Shown here piece by piece: positions 34,001 through 43,800 of a stretch of 64,000 bases of DNA (its first letter is position 1; each line of letters starts with the position of its first letter). The translations under genes and the position numbers were made by a program. A model generated the notes under the pieces. It saw only the letters and a list, made by a program, of their open reading frames with translations, had not been told where the DNA came from and made no database searches. Where the stretch lies: the NCBI RefSeq assembly GCF_000350225.1, contig NW_005178541.1, positions 249,654 to 313,653 on the forward strand, written 5' to 3'. Source of the DNA: Chondrus crispus (Eukaryota; Rhodophyta; Florideophyceae; Gigartinales; Gigartinaceae).

Positions 34001-35769
34001 CTTTTAAGTGGACGGCGGAGATGCAGGAGGCATTCGAGAAGCTTAAGCTCAAGTTAACCTCCCCGCCAGTCTTGGCGTTTCCGGACTTCGAACAACCTTT
34101 TGTCGTGGAGACTGATGCATCCTCGGTCGCCATCGGAGCTGTTATGGCCCAACGAAAAGAGGACAGGAAAGTACACCCGATCCAGTACGCAATTCGCACG
34201 ATGACGTCAGCCGAGAGGAAGTATTCCGCCTGTGAGCGAGAGGCCCTGGCTGTGATCTTCGCTTTGAAGAAGTTCCGAGTTTACCTGCTTTCAACACAGA
34301 AGTTCACGCTAATAACAGACCACCAAGCCCTGCAGTATGCCTTTAAGAAGAAAGACATTCACGGGAGGTTGGCAAGGTGGATGGACTTCCTAGCAGAGTA
34401 CGAATTCGAAATTAAGTACCGCCCGGGAGGAAAGAACGGTGCAGCTGACTTCCTGTCCCGCCTGAAAGCCAAGGGCGAGGATGGAGTCGACTCTGACGAC
34501 GAGGAAGATCTTGTCTGCAGTGTTTCGGATCCTCTAGAGGCGCAAATGGAGTGGGAACCCCATCTTATTGACATTTCAAGGCACCTCGGGGGTATTGAGA
34601 TGAGGGAAGTGGATGTTCGTCGACGTCGGCTCAACCGCCGAAGCGCCAAACGTTTCATGGCTTGTAATGGACAACTGTTCCGTAGGACCAACAATGGACT
34701 ACGCGCTATCCCGCCTATAGGGGCTTGCAGAAGGATCGTTAGAGCCTTTCACGACGAAATAGGCCATTGGGATCTGCAAACGACGAAGAGATTCGTCTTG
34801 GACCGATATTGGTGGCCTGCCGTCCACCGAGACGTGAACGACTACGTTCGGGGCTGTGACGGTTGTCAGAAAGCCACACCAATTCCGAAGTACAAGACCA
34901 CCCTTCGATTTCCCATGACTTCGTTATTTGATACATACTCTATCGATTTTGCGGGACCATTGCCTCGTACGCCCTCTGGACGGAGGTACATCCTTATTGC
35001 CGTGGAGCACCTGACTGGCTGGCCGATTGCGAAGGCCACCGTCACCTCGACGGCAGAGGAGGTGCTGAAGTTCGTGGAAAAAGAGATAATCCACTGTTTT
35101 GGGTTACCACGTGTCGTTGTCTCGGACAACGCTACTTGTTTCACAGCGTCGGTCCTGAATGCCTTCATGGCACGAAACGGGATTAAGTGGAAGACAGTGC
35201 TCGCCTATGCGCCTATGTCGAACGGACGGGCAGAGCGGATGGTCGGCACATTGAAGAGAGCAGTCCGTAAGATGATTCTCGGGGCCTCGCCTGCAATTGT
35301 TGAGTGGTAAGATGCTCTACGTCAAGTCCTATATGGATACCGTCGCAGGAGGATGGCGGTGGGATTGTCCCCGTTCGAGCTGCTTTATGGGGCGTTGCCC
35401 AGGATGGCGCCTGGAGACCAAGAGCCTCTCTTCGGAGTCTCCAAGATCCGCCACCGGCAAATGGAACTCCTGCAAGCCAGTGCGATGCGGGCAACAAGAA
35501 TAATCGGGTGCAGAGCTGCAACCACATTAACAGACGGTCGCGAAGCAACTTTCAATGTGGGCGACGAAGTGTTGGTCGCAAAAGGGGCTGCCCTCGGGCC
35601 CATGCAGAAATGGCCTATCGCCTTGTCGAAGTTCTATGGCCCATGCCGAGTTGCTCGTGCGCACCATCTGCGGTACACTCTAGTGTCGCCGCATCAACGC
35701 TACTCGAGAAGGGAGATACATGCCAGAAGGTTGGTCCTCTACAGGAGGCAACCGTTGCACCTTCAGTGA
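31073..35769 (+). pseudogene. Gypsy B gag-pol, one frameshift and one stop
   Basis: Homologous to gypsy A over its length. Two CCHC knuckles (CSFCKEPGHGASRC and CSNCGKLGHEKETC), protease ALLDSGAVPN, reverse transcriptase with FCVDYRTLN and GYWQVRMA. A one-base loss near 33650 shifts the frame just before the active site VYLDDVVVF at about 33665. From there the second frame carries RNase H (VVETDASSVAIGAVMAQ) and integrase (HWDLQTTKRF..CDGCQK; D in SIDFAGPL, D in VSDNATCF, E in NGRAERMVG). A TAA at 35308-35310 interrupts the integrase C-terminus, which continues in frame (DALRQVLYGYRRR) to 35769. Not active as a single polyprotein. Confidence 0.93.
31074..31090 (+). promoter_or_regulatory. Primer-binding site overlapping gag start (gypsy B)
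   Basis: TGGTACTCTTGTGGAGG directly after the LTR, identical to gypsy A although the following codons differ. Confidence 0.6.
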
Positions 35770-36007
35770 GGCAAATGACTAGGGATTTTTACGCTTTGAA
35801 TTGAAAGATAGTGAAATGCATATGAAGTGCTGATTGCTTGCTACAAGTAGATAGAGAGTGGGTCATGGAGACAATGGGAATCACCAATGACCTCTAATGC
35901 TGAATGGAACTTCCCGAACCCCGAATCGCGGCTTTCTTGTGCGCTCTGCGGCTGCTTGCGCGTCCAATTCTGCTCCGTTTCTTCTTGGAAGGGGTGACGA
36001 CGAGAAC

Positions 36008-37105
36008 TTAGCGCAGTTCTGAGACGCCAACGAAGATCCCGTCGGCTCCAACGCATGCTTTGACCGCGCCGGCGCAGAGCCGAAGCGGAAACTCCTCCAT
36101 ACAATCAAGTACAATGGAATGTATGGTCGAGACGCAGATGCTGTGCATTATGTGGGGCAAGCCTTCTAAAGTCGCGACATAGACACCCGGGTCGAGCCTC
36201 AAGAGGAGACCGAGAGATGGACTACGAAGACCCGACCCGCGGAGAGCGACTTCATCTTGATTAAGGTGTTTTCCAGCGTCATGGAAATCTCGGATTCGAC
36301 GCGACGGAGAGCCGGTCCTCTCAAAGAGGAGGCTGTTGCGTACGAAAAGATCCCAGTACTTGACGGCAAGGTTTGGAGACCCTAGTAGTTGGAGACCGTT
36401 GCAGACGGCGGCGGAGATGCACATGTCACTATTATCTCGGAACCGCACGGTCCCGTGTGTGGAAACGCGGTAGATCGGAGTCCGAGGATTGACCGCCCTG
36501 GAACGACCATGGATCATCTTCAGACTCCTGCCCTTTTGGTCGGTGCAAAAACGGTCAATACTTAAGAAGGCACTAATTCGGTCTCTCCCACAAAACTGGA
36601 AGAGATCTTCAACAATCTTGTGGGTTGTACTATTCCCGGTTCCGGAAATTGCTAGAGTGTATAGCAAAATACGGTGAGGAAGGTTGGTTGCGGCATCGAC
36701 GTCATAGTACGTGTTGTCAACGTCGAGATAGATGGACGCAATATTCCACTCACCGTCGCCGATAATACAGTACTGGTTTGTGTCCGACAACGACTCTGTG
36801 AGACCAAGACGCCATATCTCTTCGAGAGAGACCTCTTCATCTGGCTTGTGGTGGAGCAGGGCGGTAATATGATCTCCTAGCAGGCTATTGAACTCTTGTT
36901 CTGTTACGGCGTAACGGCGATGCCCGCTGGCCACCCAAATATGGAACATGGAGCCCGTCTTGGAAACCTTGGTTACATCTGTTCGAGATGAGAGCTCGAA
37001 CATTAAGTGGTCGCGGCTGGCGAAGCGAGCAGCTTTCAGAGCGAGCCGCTTCCGCGGACGCTTACCTCTAGTGCTCTTCGCCGCTGTCTGCTTGGTCCTC
37101 GCCAT
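36008..37105 (-). CDS. Antisense gene: histone H3-tail mimic fused to papain-like domain (gypsy B)
   Basis: A 365-residue frame opposite to gag-pol. The start MARTKQTAAKSTRGKRPRK, then RLALKAARFA, matches the histone H3 tail even more closely at its beginning (ARTKQTA exact) and keeps K4, K9, S10, T11, K14, R17, K18, K23 and R26. The body aligns with the gypsy A protein throughout: LSSRTDVTKVSK, GLTESLSD, GRDRISAFL, DMCISAAVCN (C229), RRIRDFHDAGKHL, MHSICVS (H321), VLDCMEE (D334). The TAA at 36008-36010 is probably premature. The same frame continues to a TAG at 35894-35896 with a basic tail (VTPSKKKRSRIGRASSRRAH), matching the basic C-terminus of the A copy. A TATATC motif near 37371 (minus) could be its promoter. 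Confidence 0.88.
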   Translation of the reverse strand: MARTKQTAAKSTRGKRPRKRLALKAARFASRDHLMFELSSRTDVTKVSKTGSMFHIWVASGHRRYAVTEQEFNSLLGDHITALLHHKPDEEVSLEEIWRLGLTESLSDTNQYCIIGDGEWNIASIYLDVDNTYYDVDAATNLPHRILLYTLAISGTGNSTTHKIVEDLFQFCGRDRISAFLSIDRFCTDQKGRSLKMIHGRSRAVNPRTPIYRVSTHGTVRFRDNSDMCISAAVCNGLQLLGSPNLAVKYWDLFVRNSLLFERTGSPSRRIRDFHDAGKHLNQDEVALRGSGLRSPSLGLLLRLDPGVYVATLEGLPHIMHSICVSTIHSIVLDCMEEFPLRLCAGAVKACVGADGIFVGVSELR

Positions 37106-37389
37106 CGTATTACGCTATGAGGGGGCCAAAGAGGGCACACGGGGACGGAAACCCCACCTGCGTGCCTCTCGATCTGGCGGGAAACAGGAGGTCCAAGGCA
37201 CGATGAGGACCACGGAGGCAACGCGGAAGAGCGGCGAGAGCTAAGCAGCGCAGCAAGCAGGAGGCCAGAAGAGCTAAACCGAGGCTGGGATGGAGCGAGA
37301 AATGCGAACGGAGAGCGACGGCAGATACCACAGGAAGGGGAGGGGGGTCCGAGCCCCAGGTCTGTGTTGATATAGGCTGGAGGGTGAAA

Positions 37390-37413
37390 AAAAATCAAAA
37401 TCAAAATCAAAGG
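37390..37413. repeat. AAAATC microsatellite
   Basis: Short run of AAAATC units just upstream of the G-rich tract of gypsy B. Confidence 0.7.
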
Positions 37414-37461
37414 CAAAATTTGAGTGGCCGGGGCCCGTGGCCCCGCCTAAGTGGGGGGTTG

Positions 37462-37647
37462 TGTGACACGTGGTTGGGACCGGTGTAAGTAATTGGAAGT
37501 TTAAGTTAGTAATTGTAGACCGCGCGCAAAAAGAGTATAAATGCGGTGGTTTTCGGTCGTCCTGTACGGCCGAGACCAGAGAGACACATCACAAAAAAAC
37601 ACACACGGGTAAGACACGGGACGACGTACCCCGTTTTCACCCTAACA
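37462..37647 (+). repeat. 3' LTR of gypsy B
   Basis: Same 186-bp sequence as the 5' copy, no difference seen by eye. Confidence 0.95.
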
Positions 37648-37656
37648 ACATCAATG

Positions 37657-37771
37657 ATTGCCTACACAGGCAATAAATAGATTGCCTACACATCGAAACT
37701 TGCCCATACTGATGTCAGTCTGGATGCAATTACTGTGCCTGTTGACAGGCAATACAGTAATTGCATCCAGA
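37657..37771. repeat. Hairpin cluster beside gypsy B
   Basis: ATTGCCT/AGGCAAT stem at 37657-37674. A near-complete hairpin at 37719-37771 has 18-bp arms (37719-37736 with 37754-37771), an inner GCCTGT/ACAGGC stem and a 3-base bulge. ATTGCCTACAC occurs three times around the insertion (near 30875, 37657, 37681). Confidence 0.8.
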
Positions 37772-37880
37772 GCAAGAGACCTGCATCCAATGGATGCTGT
37801 GTCATAACTCTCGATCGGGGACGCTCCTTCTTACAGTACTTCGTATGTCACATTACCACCGCGAAGTGCGAAGTTCGCGC

Positions 37881-37922
37881 AGCGAACTGTGCCCAGCGAA
37901 CTGTGCCCAGCGAACTGTGCCT
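37881..37922. repeat. 14-bp tandem repeat, three copies
   Basis: AGCGAACTGTGCCC repeated head to tail. Confidence 0.85.
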
Positions 37923-38107
37923 TACCATACTGTTACGCAACGCGCTTGCGCTCTTCTTCTCGCAAGACGTCTATGTACGCCCCTTGCAAATTCTCGCTGT
38001 GCTTTCACCCCACACGCGCCCCTATTCCCTGCCACATCTCTCAACCGACACTTTTCCTCTCTCCGGTCTCCCGACGCCTTTCTCTCCTCGCCAACTTATT
38101 CGCGCCC

Positions 38108-39106
38108 TCACAAAGGCGTCTTTTTCGGCACCCCCGGCAACCTCGGAAACGCCCGTGGCGGTGCCTTCACCTTTCTCACAGCCATAACACACCTCTTCCT
38201 TCCGTCAACCTCTTCCGCCTCTTTCCCCTGCTCCTCCATCCACTCCCACGGCCACGCCTCGCGCACGCCTTCCAGCTTCCCGCCCTGCCTTCTGATCGCC
38301 TCCTTCGCGGCGGCGACCTCCTCAGCGCCCGCGCCCACGCTCTTTTGCGCGAAAAACGCGGCCCCCACCTTTGCCAGCGGCACGCACAGTTCGCAGCAAA
38401 CGCGCATCTCCGCCAACGACCGTACCACGACCGCGTCATACCGCCCCCGATGCATCTTACTCTGCCCGGCCTCCTCCGCCCTCCCCCACACGGACGTGAC
38501 GTTGCGCAGGGCCAGCTCGCGCCCCACGAGGTCGTGGAAGCGCGTCTTCTTGCGCGCGGCCTCGAGCAGCGTGACGTCCCACTGCGGCCTCGCGATGGCC
38601 AGGACGAGCCCCGGGAACCCCGCGCCCGTGCCGACGTCGACGACGCGCAGCACGCCGGGCGCGGCAGCGGCCTCCGCGTCCAGCGCCGGTAGCAGGCTCA
38701 GCGCGTCCACGACGTGCTTGAGCAGCACGGCGTCGCGCGTGCGGATCGCCGTGAGGTTGTACCGCTTGCTCTCGCTCAACAACAGATCCGTCAGGCGCGC
38801 GAGGGCGTTGAGCCGCGCCACGTGCAGGCGCTGCGAGTCGGCGGCGCGGCGCAGCACCGCGAGCGCGGGGGCGCTACTTTGCTGCGTAACGCAGGCGCGC
38901 AGCGCCACGCGCCGCCGCGGCAGAGCGCGCCATGTGAGTCGCAGCATGTGACGCGCGCACTGAGTCGGCAGCGAGACGGCGAAAGCGATGCGGCAGGCGG
39001 TGAGCTTTGGCGGGCGTCGGCGGGGCGCGTTGCCACGCGGTGTGAACGCGGTGTGAAGGATCTTATGTTGCTGTTCCCCGCTTGAGGCTGCTGCGACCAC
39101 GGTCAC
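38108..39106 (-). CDS. rsmG: 16S rRNA m7G methyltransferase RsmG/GidB, organellar
   Basis: RsmG methylates N7 of a guanine in the 530 loop of bacterial-type 16S rRNA using S-adenosylmethionine. In algae the product acts in the plastid (or mitochondrion). The 332-residue protein shows the family body: LLLSESKRYNLTAIRTRDAVLLKHVVDAL, the SAM-binding loop VDVGTGAGFPGLVLAI, the acidic strand-end LLEAARKKTRFH and the YDAVVVRSLAEM strand. The C-terminus holds repeated basic residues. About 90 N-terminal residues rich in Arg, Ala and Ser exceed bacterial RsmG and fit a transit peptide. ATG 39106 is the longest start. ATG 38947 (MLRLTWRALPRRRVALRAC) is an equally good transit-peptide start. High GC, no intron and no lesion make it the clearest housekeeping gene here. 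Confidence 0.9.
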   Translation of the reverse strand: MTVVAAASSGEQQHKILHTAFTPRGNAPRRRPPKLTACRIAFAVSLPTQCARHMLRLTWRALPRRRVALRACVTQQSSAPALAVLRRAADSQRLHVARLNALARLTDLLLSESKRYNLTAIRTRDAVLLKHVVDALSLLPALDAEAAAAPGVLRVVDVGTGAGFPGLVLAIARPQWDVTLLEAARKKTRFHDLVGRELALRNVTSVWGRAEEAGQSKMHRGRYDAVVVRSLAEMRVCCELCVPLAKVGAAFFAQKSVGAGAEEVAAAKEAIRRQGGKLEGVREAWPWEWMEEQGKEAEEVDGRKRCVMAVRKVKAPPRAFPRLPGVPKKTPL

Positions 39107-39584
39107 GAGGAGAGTGGTAAGCCGGTGCGGCGGAGCTGTCGGAGGCCGACTGCAGGATGGGCTAAACTGGGCGACCGATAGATTCGGTCGGGTAAGAAAT
39201 TCGGCTACTCTGCCTTTAATGGAAACGGAGTACCGTTAGCGTACAGATGAGTGTGTTTTCGATTAACACCGAGTCGACGATGGCCACAGGTGTCGGAGAC
39301 TCGCCCGCAACTCTGCCGTCCCGCTCCGTCCTCCTTTTTCCCTTTTCCCCTAATCCTTTTCTCTGTCTTCCTCTCCGGCTGAAGGAGAAGGCCATCGCGG
39401 CGATGACGAATGCACTTCTGTACACGTGTTACTGTTGCCTTATATAATAATGATTACACCCTATTAATTACACCCAAAACAATTACACCAAAAATATGTT
39501 ACAGTACATTACGCCGCCGATCCGTGTGGTAACCTTCCCCCCCACTGCCCTTGCCTTCCATCCGGCCCCCGCCTTCCTCTGTTC
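39107..39584. other. Gene-free stretch
   Basis: No gene recognised. AATTACACC occurs three times around 39450-39490. Confidence 0.4.
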
Positions 39585-39970
39585 TCACTCACTCCTCGTC
39601 CGGCGCACTGCCATCCCATCCGATCGGTCCCGCTGCAACGCCGCAAGTTCGGCTACCGCCTCCGTGTTGTTGTCTTCCGCGATCGCCATCTCGCACAACT
39701 CTATCGCTCGATCCGTGTTGCGGGCCACCCCGTCCAACCCGTCCCGCATCATGTCTCCAAGACACACCATCGACTTGCTCTGCTTCCGTTCCTTGATGTC
39801 CATCTCAAACAGCTCCACCGCACGCACCGCATTGCGCTCCACGCCTTCCGCTCCGTCCCTCAAATTTATCGCAAGAAAGCAAGTCGCGGGACCGGAATTT
39901 CCTTTCGCGATTGCACGATCATACAATGCCACAGCTCGGACCGCATCACGTTCCACTCCTTCTGCACCTA

Positions 39971-40453
39971 GTGTCTAGACGACAAGCAATTTGACCTCAT
40001 ATGAGGCCAGCTTTTTTTTGCAAAAATATATAAATTAAATCGAAACTTTAAAACATTCAGTTTGGACACCATTTCTTTAACGTATACGCGCTCGGCAATA
40101 ACATCTTGCAAAACATTGGGATGGCGGTTGTCAATGCACAGAGAGACTAAGAATCTAATGAAGTATCAATGATGAGTTGACTTTTTAAACAGGCGTTTTG
40201 GTTTCGAAGATATCAACATAAAACGTTTTGAGGTTGGTCAAAAAAGGCTCCTTTTTGGGCATTTTAAAAATGGCTTGAGAAGACGTGCAGATCTCACCAA
40301 ACTCCACCCTTCCACAACGCAGAAGTCAACTGCCGTGTCGAGAGTATCTTTTTTCCATCTTGTTGAGCTAGCACAAGTCGAGAAAAATAAGTTGAAAAGT
40401 GATCTCATATGAGGTCAAATGGCCTCATATGAGGTCATTTGTCACCTAGACAC
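39971..40453. mobile_element. MITE with subterminal CCTCATATGAGG palindromes
   Basis: Termini GTGTCTAG...CTAGACAC with imperfect inverted repeats of about 38 bp, each including CCTCATATGAGG. A third palindrome copy lies just inside the right end. The flanks allow a TA or CTAG target duplication (39968-39971 and 40453-40456). The 483-bp interior is AT-rich without coding potential, so it is non-autonomous, possibly of the Tc1/mariner type if TA is the target. It sits inside the Sel1 gene. Confidence 0.8.
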
Positions 40454-40616
40454 TAGTTGGAGCAAAAGACCGAGGTTCACCATCGCATTGACGTTGTCAC
40501 CCTTGTCCATAGCGCGCTCATACAGCGCCATAGATCGCACCGCGTCACTCTCTACTCCTTCTGCACCTTCTTCGAGCAGAACACCGAGGTTCACCTTCGC
40601 ATCGACGTCGTCACCC

Positions 40617-40844
40617 TGCTATCAATATGATATATTGATAGGTGATTCCTGCTGCATCCTTCCGAGTCAAGCTCCGTCGACTTTAGTCTTTGTCAACCTC
40701 CCTTATTAGTTCCTGTTATTCTTTACATGTCCCAATTTACCTACCGCCCTACATCCCCTATAAGTAATGCCACACTTCATTGCTAGTAAGAAAAAAGACA
40801 GAGCACTTCCACCTCTCAACATTTCAACTTACGAGCTGACCACA
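40617..40844 (+). repeat. 5' LTR of gypsy C
   Basis: Opens with a near-perfect palindrome CTATCAATAT-GAT-ATATTGATAG at 40619-40641. Ends GCTGACCACA. Confidence 0.94.
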
Positions 40845-40875
40845 GTTATCACTACGACTGCTTGTAATTTTCAAC

Positions 40876-43800
40876 ATGGCGGGGAACTCAAACTCCGGCC
40901 AGGCCCAGCTACAGGGTCAACATCTATTTACGCCCATTGCTCATCCGGAACTACGTCGGATTGGACAGAAGAGCATCCATGTTTTTTTGCGTGAGCGTGA
41001 GCGATATTTGCTACGCATCAATGATGCCCAAGCTACTGGTAGCAGCATTTCAGCAATTTTTCTCAAGTCTTCGCTGGATCCAGACCTTCTCCTATCGCTT
41101 GTAGAATTCGACGAATTTGACGGGGTTACCTCCGTTGATGAACTCTCTGAAGAGGCGTTAAAAAATTGGCTCGACGAGAAGGAGACAGTGAACTTCGATA
41201 CTTTGACAACTACCGAGCTGGATAATGCTATTCGGTCATCTGTTCGAATGAACATCAACGAAAAAAATCCTGAACTCCGCATCAAAGCGCTCTTCATGGA
41301 CTACAAAACTTTTCTTCGTGTCCGACGGTGGGGAGACCTCATTCAGAAAATCCCAAACAGGCCACCGCACACATTTGCACACTGCTGAAGCCTCCTGCAC
41401 TCAAGGAAAAATTGAAAACGACCTTTCCTTGAGTAGGAATGATTTGAAAAAGGATTGGATGCAGTTTTATCGCTACGTTGTTAATCAAGCCGTTCGATGC
41501 GACGAATTTGTATCCATTCGGCAGACTACGAGAGATTCTGATTCCGTAACTACGAAGATTGGTGCTGAAAAGCAAGACAAGACAAGAGACGGTTCTGCGA
41601 AGTCAGGAAACGGAAATGGCAAATTGAAAACCCATACATATGGTTCCACGCGGAAATGGAACAGAGGCGGCCGAAGCAACCAAGGCACACGAGGAAACAG
41701 CAATAGAGGTTCAAACAACTCCACAGATTCACGTTCGAACGGCGTCGGATCTGAAAACACGGGAGGTGTCATTGAGTTACCCTACCCTTTTGTTTAAATG
41801 TTTCCAAATGTAAGAAACGACATTATGTGAAGGACCGCCCTCTTTCAACAGACGAGGAGAAATATTCTTTGTTAACAGAATTCTACAAGACTCGATCGGA
41901 AAAGGGACGTTTAAGCGTTCTGTCGCAAACACAGGAAGCATGTCATGCGCTGCAAGGTTCAGGACGGTACTTCGCAAAATTGGCGGACAGTGTAAACGTA
42001 ATCGTTAACGGCGATTACGGTGCGGACCATTCTGCTCTCAGCGAGCAACACGTCAAACAGTGCGCTGATGATGGTGTATATGTTAACACTGTAACCCTTC
42101 GCGAACCAATCAGAATGAGTCTAGCTATAGGAGCAAATGCGGAAGAAGATTCGCAAGTTTATTGCGCCCACACAAAGGTCCGTGTTTCTGTTACTCTCAA
42201 TACTCCAGAAGGACCACTCCGTCTCCGCAACTTGGAATTCCTTGTTTTCAAGGAGTACATGCCCGAAATTCTTATCGCTCGCCCAGTTCTTCAGGCGATA
42301 GGATTTAATTTGGACGAGCATCTGAAGCGTGTGCGAAATCAATTCCACGACGCAGACTTTTCGAACATTGGGTTTTCTTCAGCACTTTCCACCAAAGAGG
42401 ATACTCCCCCAAAAACTCCTAGACGTCTGTCACGTATACTACTTCGCGGTTACACGTCTAACGCCCATACCCAGAACTCCACTGATTCAGAGGAGGTAAA
42501 TTCAGCGTTCTCTTCGGATGACGGTACCTCTTACAGCGACTCGGAAAACGGTTCCCCTGATGAGTCTCCAATTCTTTATGGGGACACTCCAGATGATGGC
42601 CCAGTCTCCAAAGATTCTAACATTTCATTTGGAATCGATCAAGAGTCAGACACAGATTCACAATTGAAAGAACGAATTCAGGAAGCCATTCAGGGCGGCC
42701 TACCAGAAGAGTATCACGAAGAATTACAGGACTTAGTCTATGACTACAGGGATATTTTCAGAACAAGGCTGGGGGCTGATCCGCCTGCCAGTGTGCAGCC
42801 AATGTGCATTCGCCTCAGGCCAGATGCCATTCCTATTCGTGTTAAAGTCCGCCGATACTCGCCACCGCAAGCCAAATTTCTTCGTAAGAAAGTAGACGAA
42901 TTACTGTCTCTCGGGCTTGTGCGACGAAACAATTCAAGTGAATGGGCATGCGCACCGGTAATTGTACCAAAGGATGGGCCGGAGAAATTCAGATTCACGG
43001 TTGACCTGCGACCAGTGAACAGTCAAACAATTCCGCACACCTGGCCGATGCCTGATCTCGAGTCGATAACCTCCGAATTGGCAGGAGATTGCTGCTTTTC
43101 CATCATCGATTTATGTCATGGCTACTGGCAGATGCCGCTGGACTCAGAATCGCAAGAATGCCGAAGTTTTATTACGCCCGACGGCGTCTTCACCCACGCG
43201 AGTAATGCATGGGCAGACGAATGCAACTTCCTACTTTCAGAGTACAGTAGGAAACCTATGTCTATCGTTACGAGATAACATTCTCCAATGGCTGGACGAC
43301 CTTCTCCTTCACCACAAAAATTGCAGAGACCTGCTGGACACCCTCCGAGTCTTTTTCGAAATTTGTAGGAAGGGAAACCTGAAGCTTCATGCAGCCAAGT
43401 GCAAACTTTTTCTGCGCGAGGTCACGTGGTGTGGACGTACAATAAGCGCGGATGGAATCAAACTCGACCCGAAACGGTTAGAGGCTATCGTGAATATGCC
43501 TCGACCCAAAACCGGTGGTGATTTGCAACAATTTGTATGCGCGGCAAATTGGATGCGCTTCACCATTCCCGAATTTTCCAGGATCATTGAACCCTTGTCC
43601 CAGGTCCTCGAACAAGTGTACATCAAAGTTGGTGGACGGACAAAGCGTGCGGCATCAAAAATAGCACTTGATTCTACATTCTGGAATTCAGATCACGATC
43701 AGACATTTACGGTGGTTAAAGAGGCACTTCGAAACGCCGTAATACTCGCTCATCCAGACCCAGAGAAAATTCTTTGCCTTTTCACGGATGCCTCCGAAAC

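Larger units (their letters stand above)
30888..37647 (+). mobile_element. Ty3/gypsy element B with antisense H3-mimic gene
   Basis: Two 186-bp LTRs (30888-31073 and 37462-37647), identical by eye, flanked by perfect ACATC duplications (30883-30887 and 37648-37652). Same architecture as gypsy A: gag start at the LTR edge, plus-strand gag-pol, convergent antisense gene, G-rich tract (GTGGGGGGTTG) and 3' LTR. The LTR sequences of A and B are unrelated apart from the shared primer site, so they are different families of one lineage. Confidence 0.95.

Noticed and set aside
37761-38951. 396-codon plus-strand ORF
   Set aside because: Antisense to the clear RsmG gene; Ser/Arg/Pro-rich, as GC-rich shadows are.
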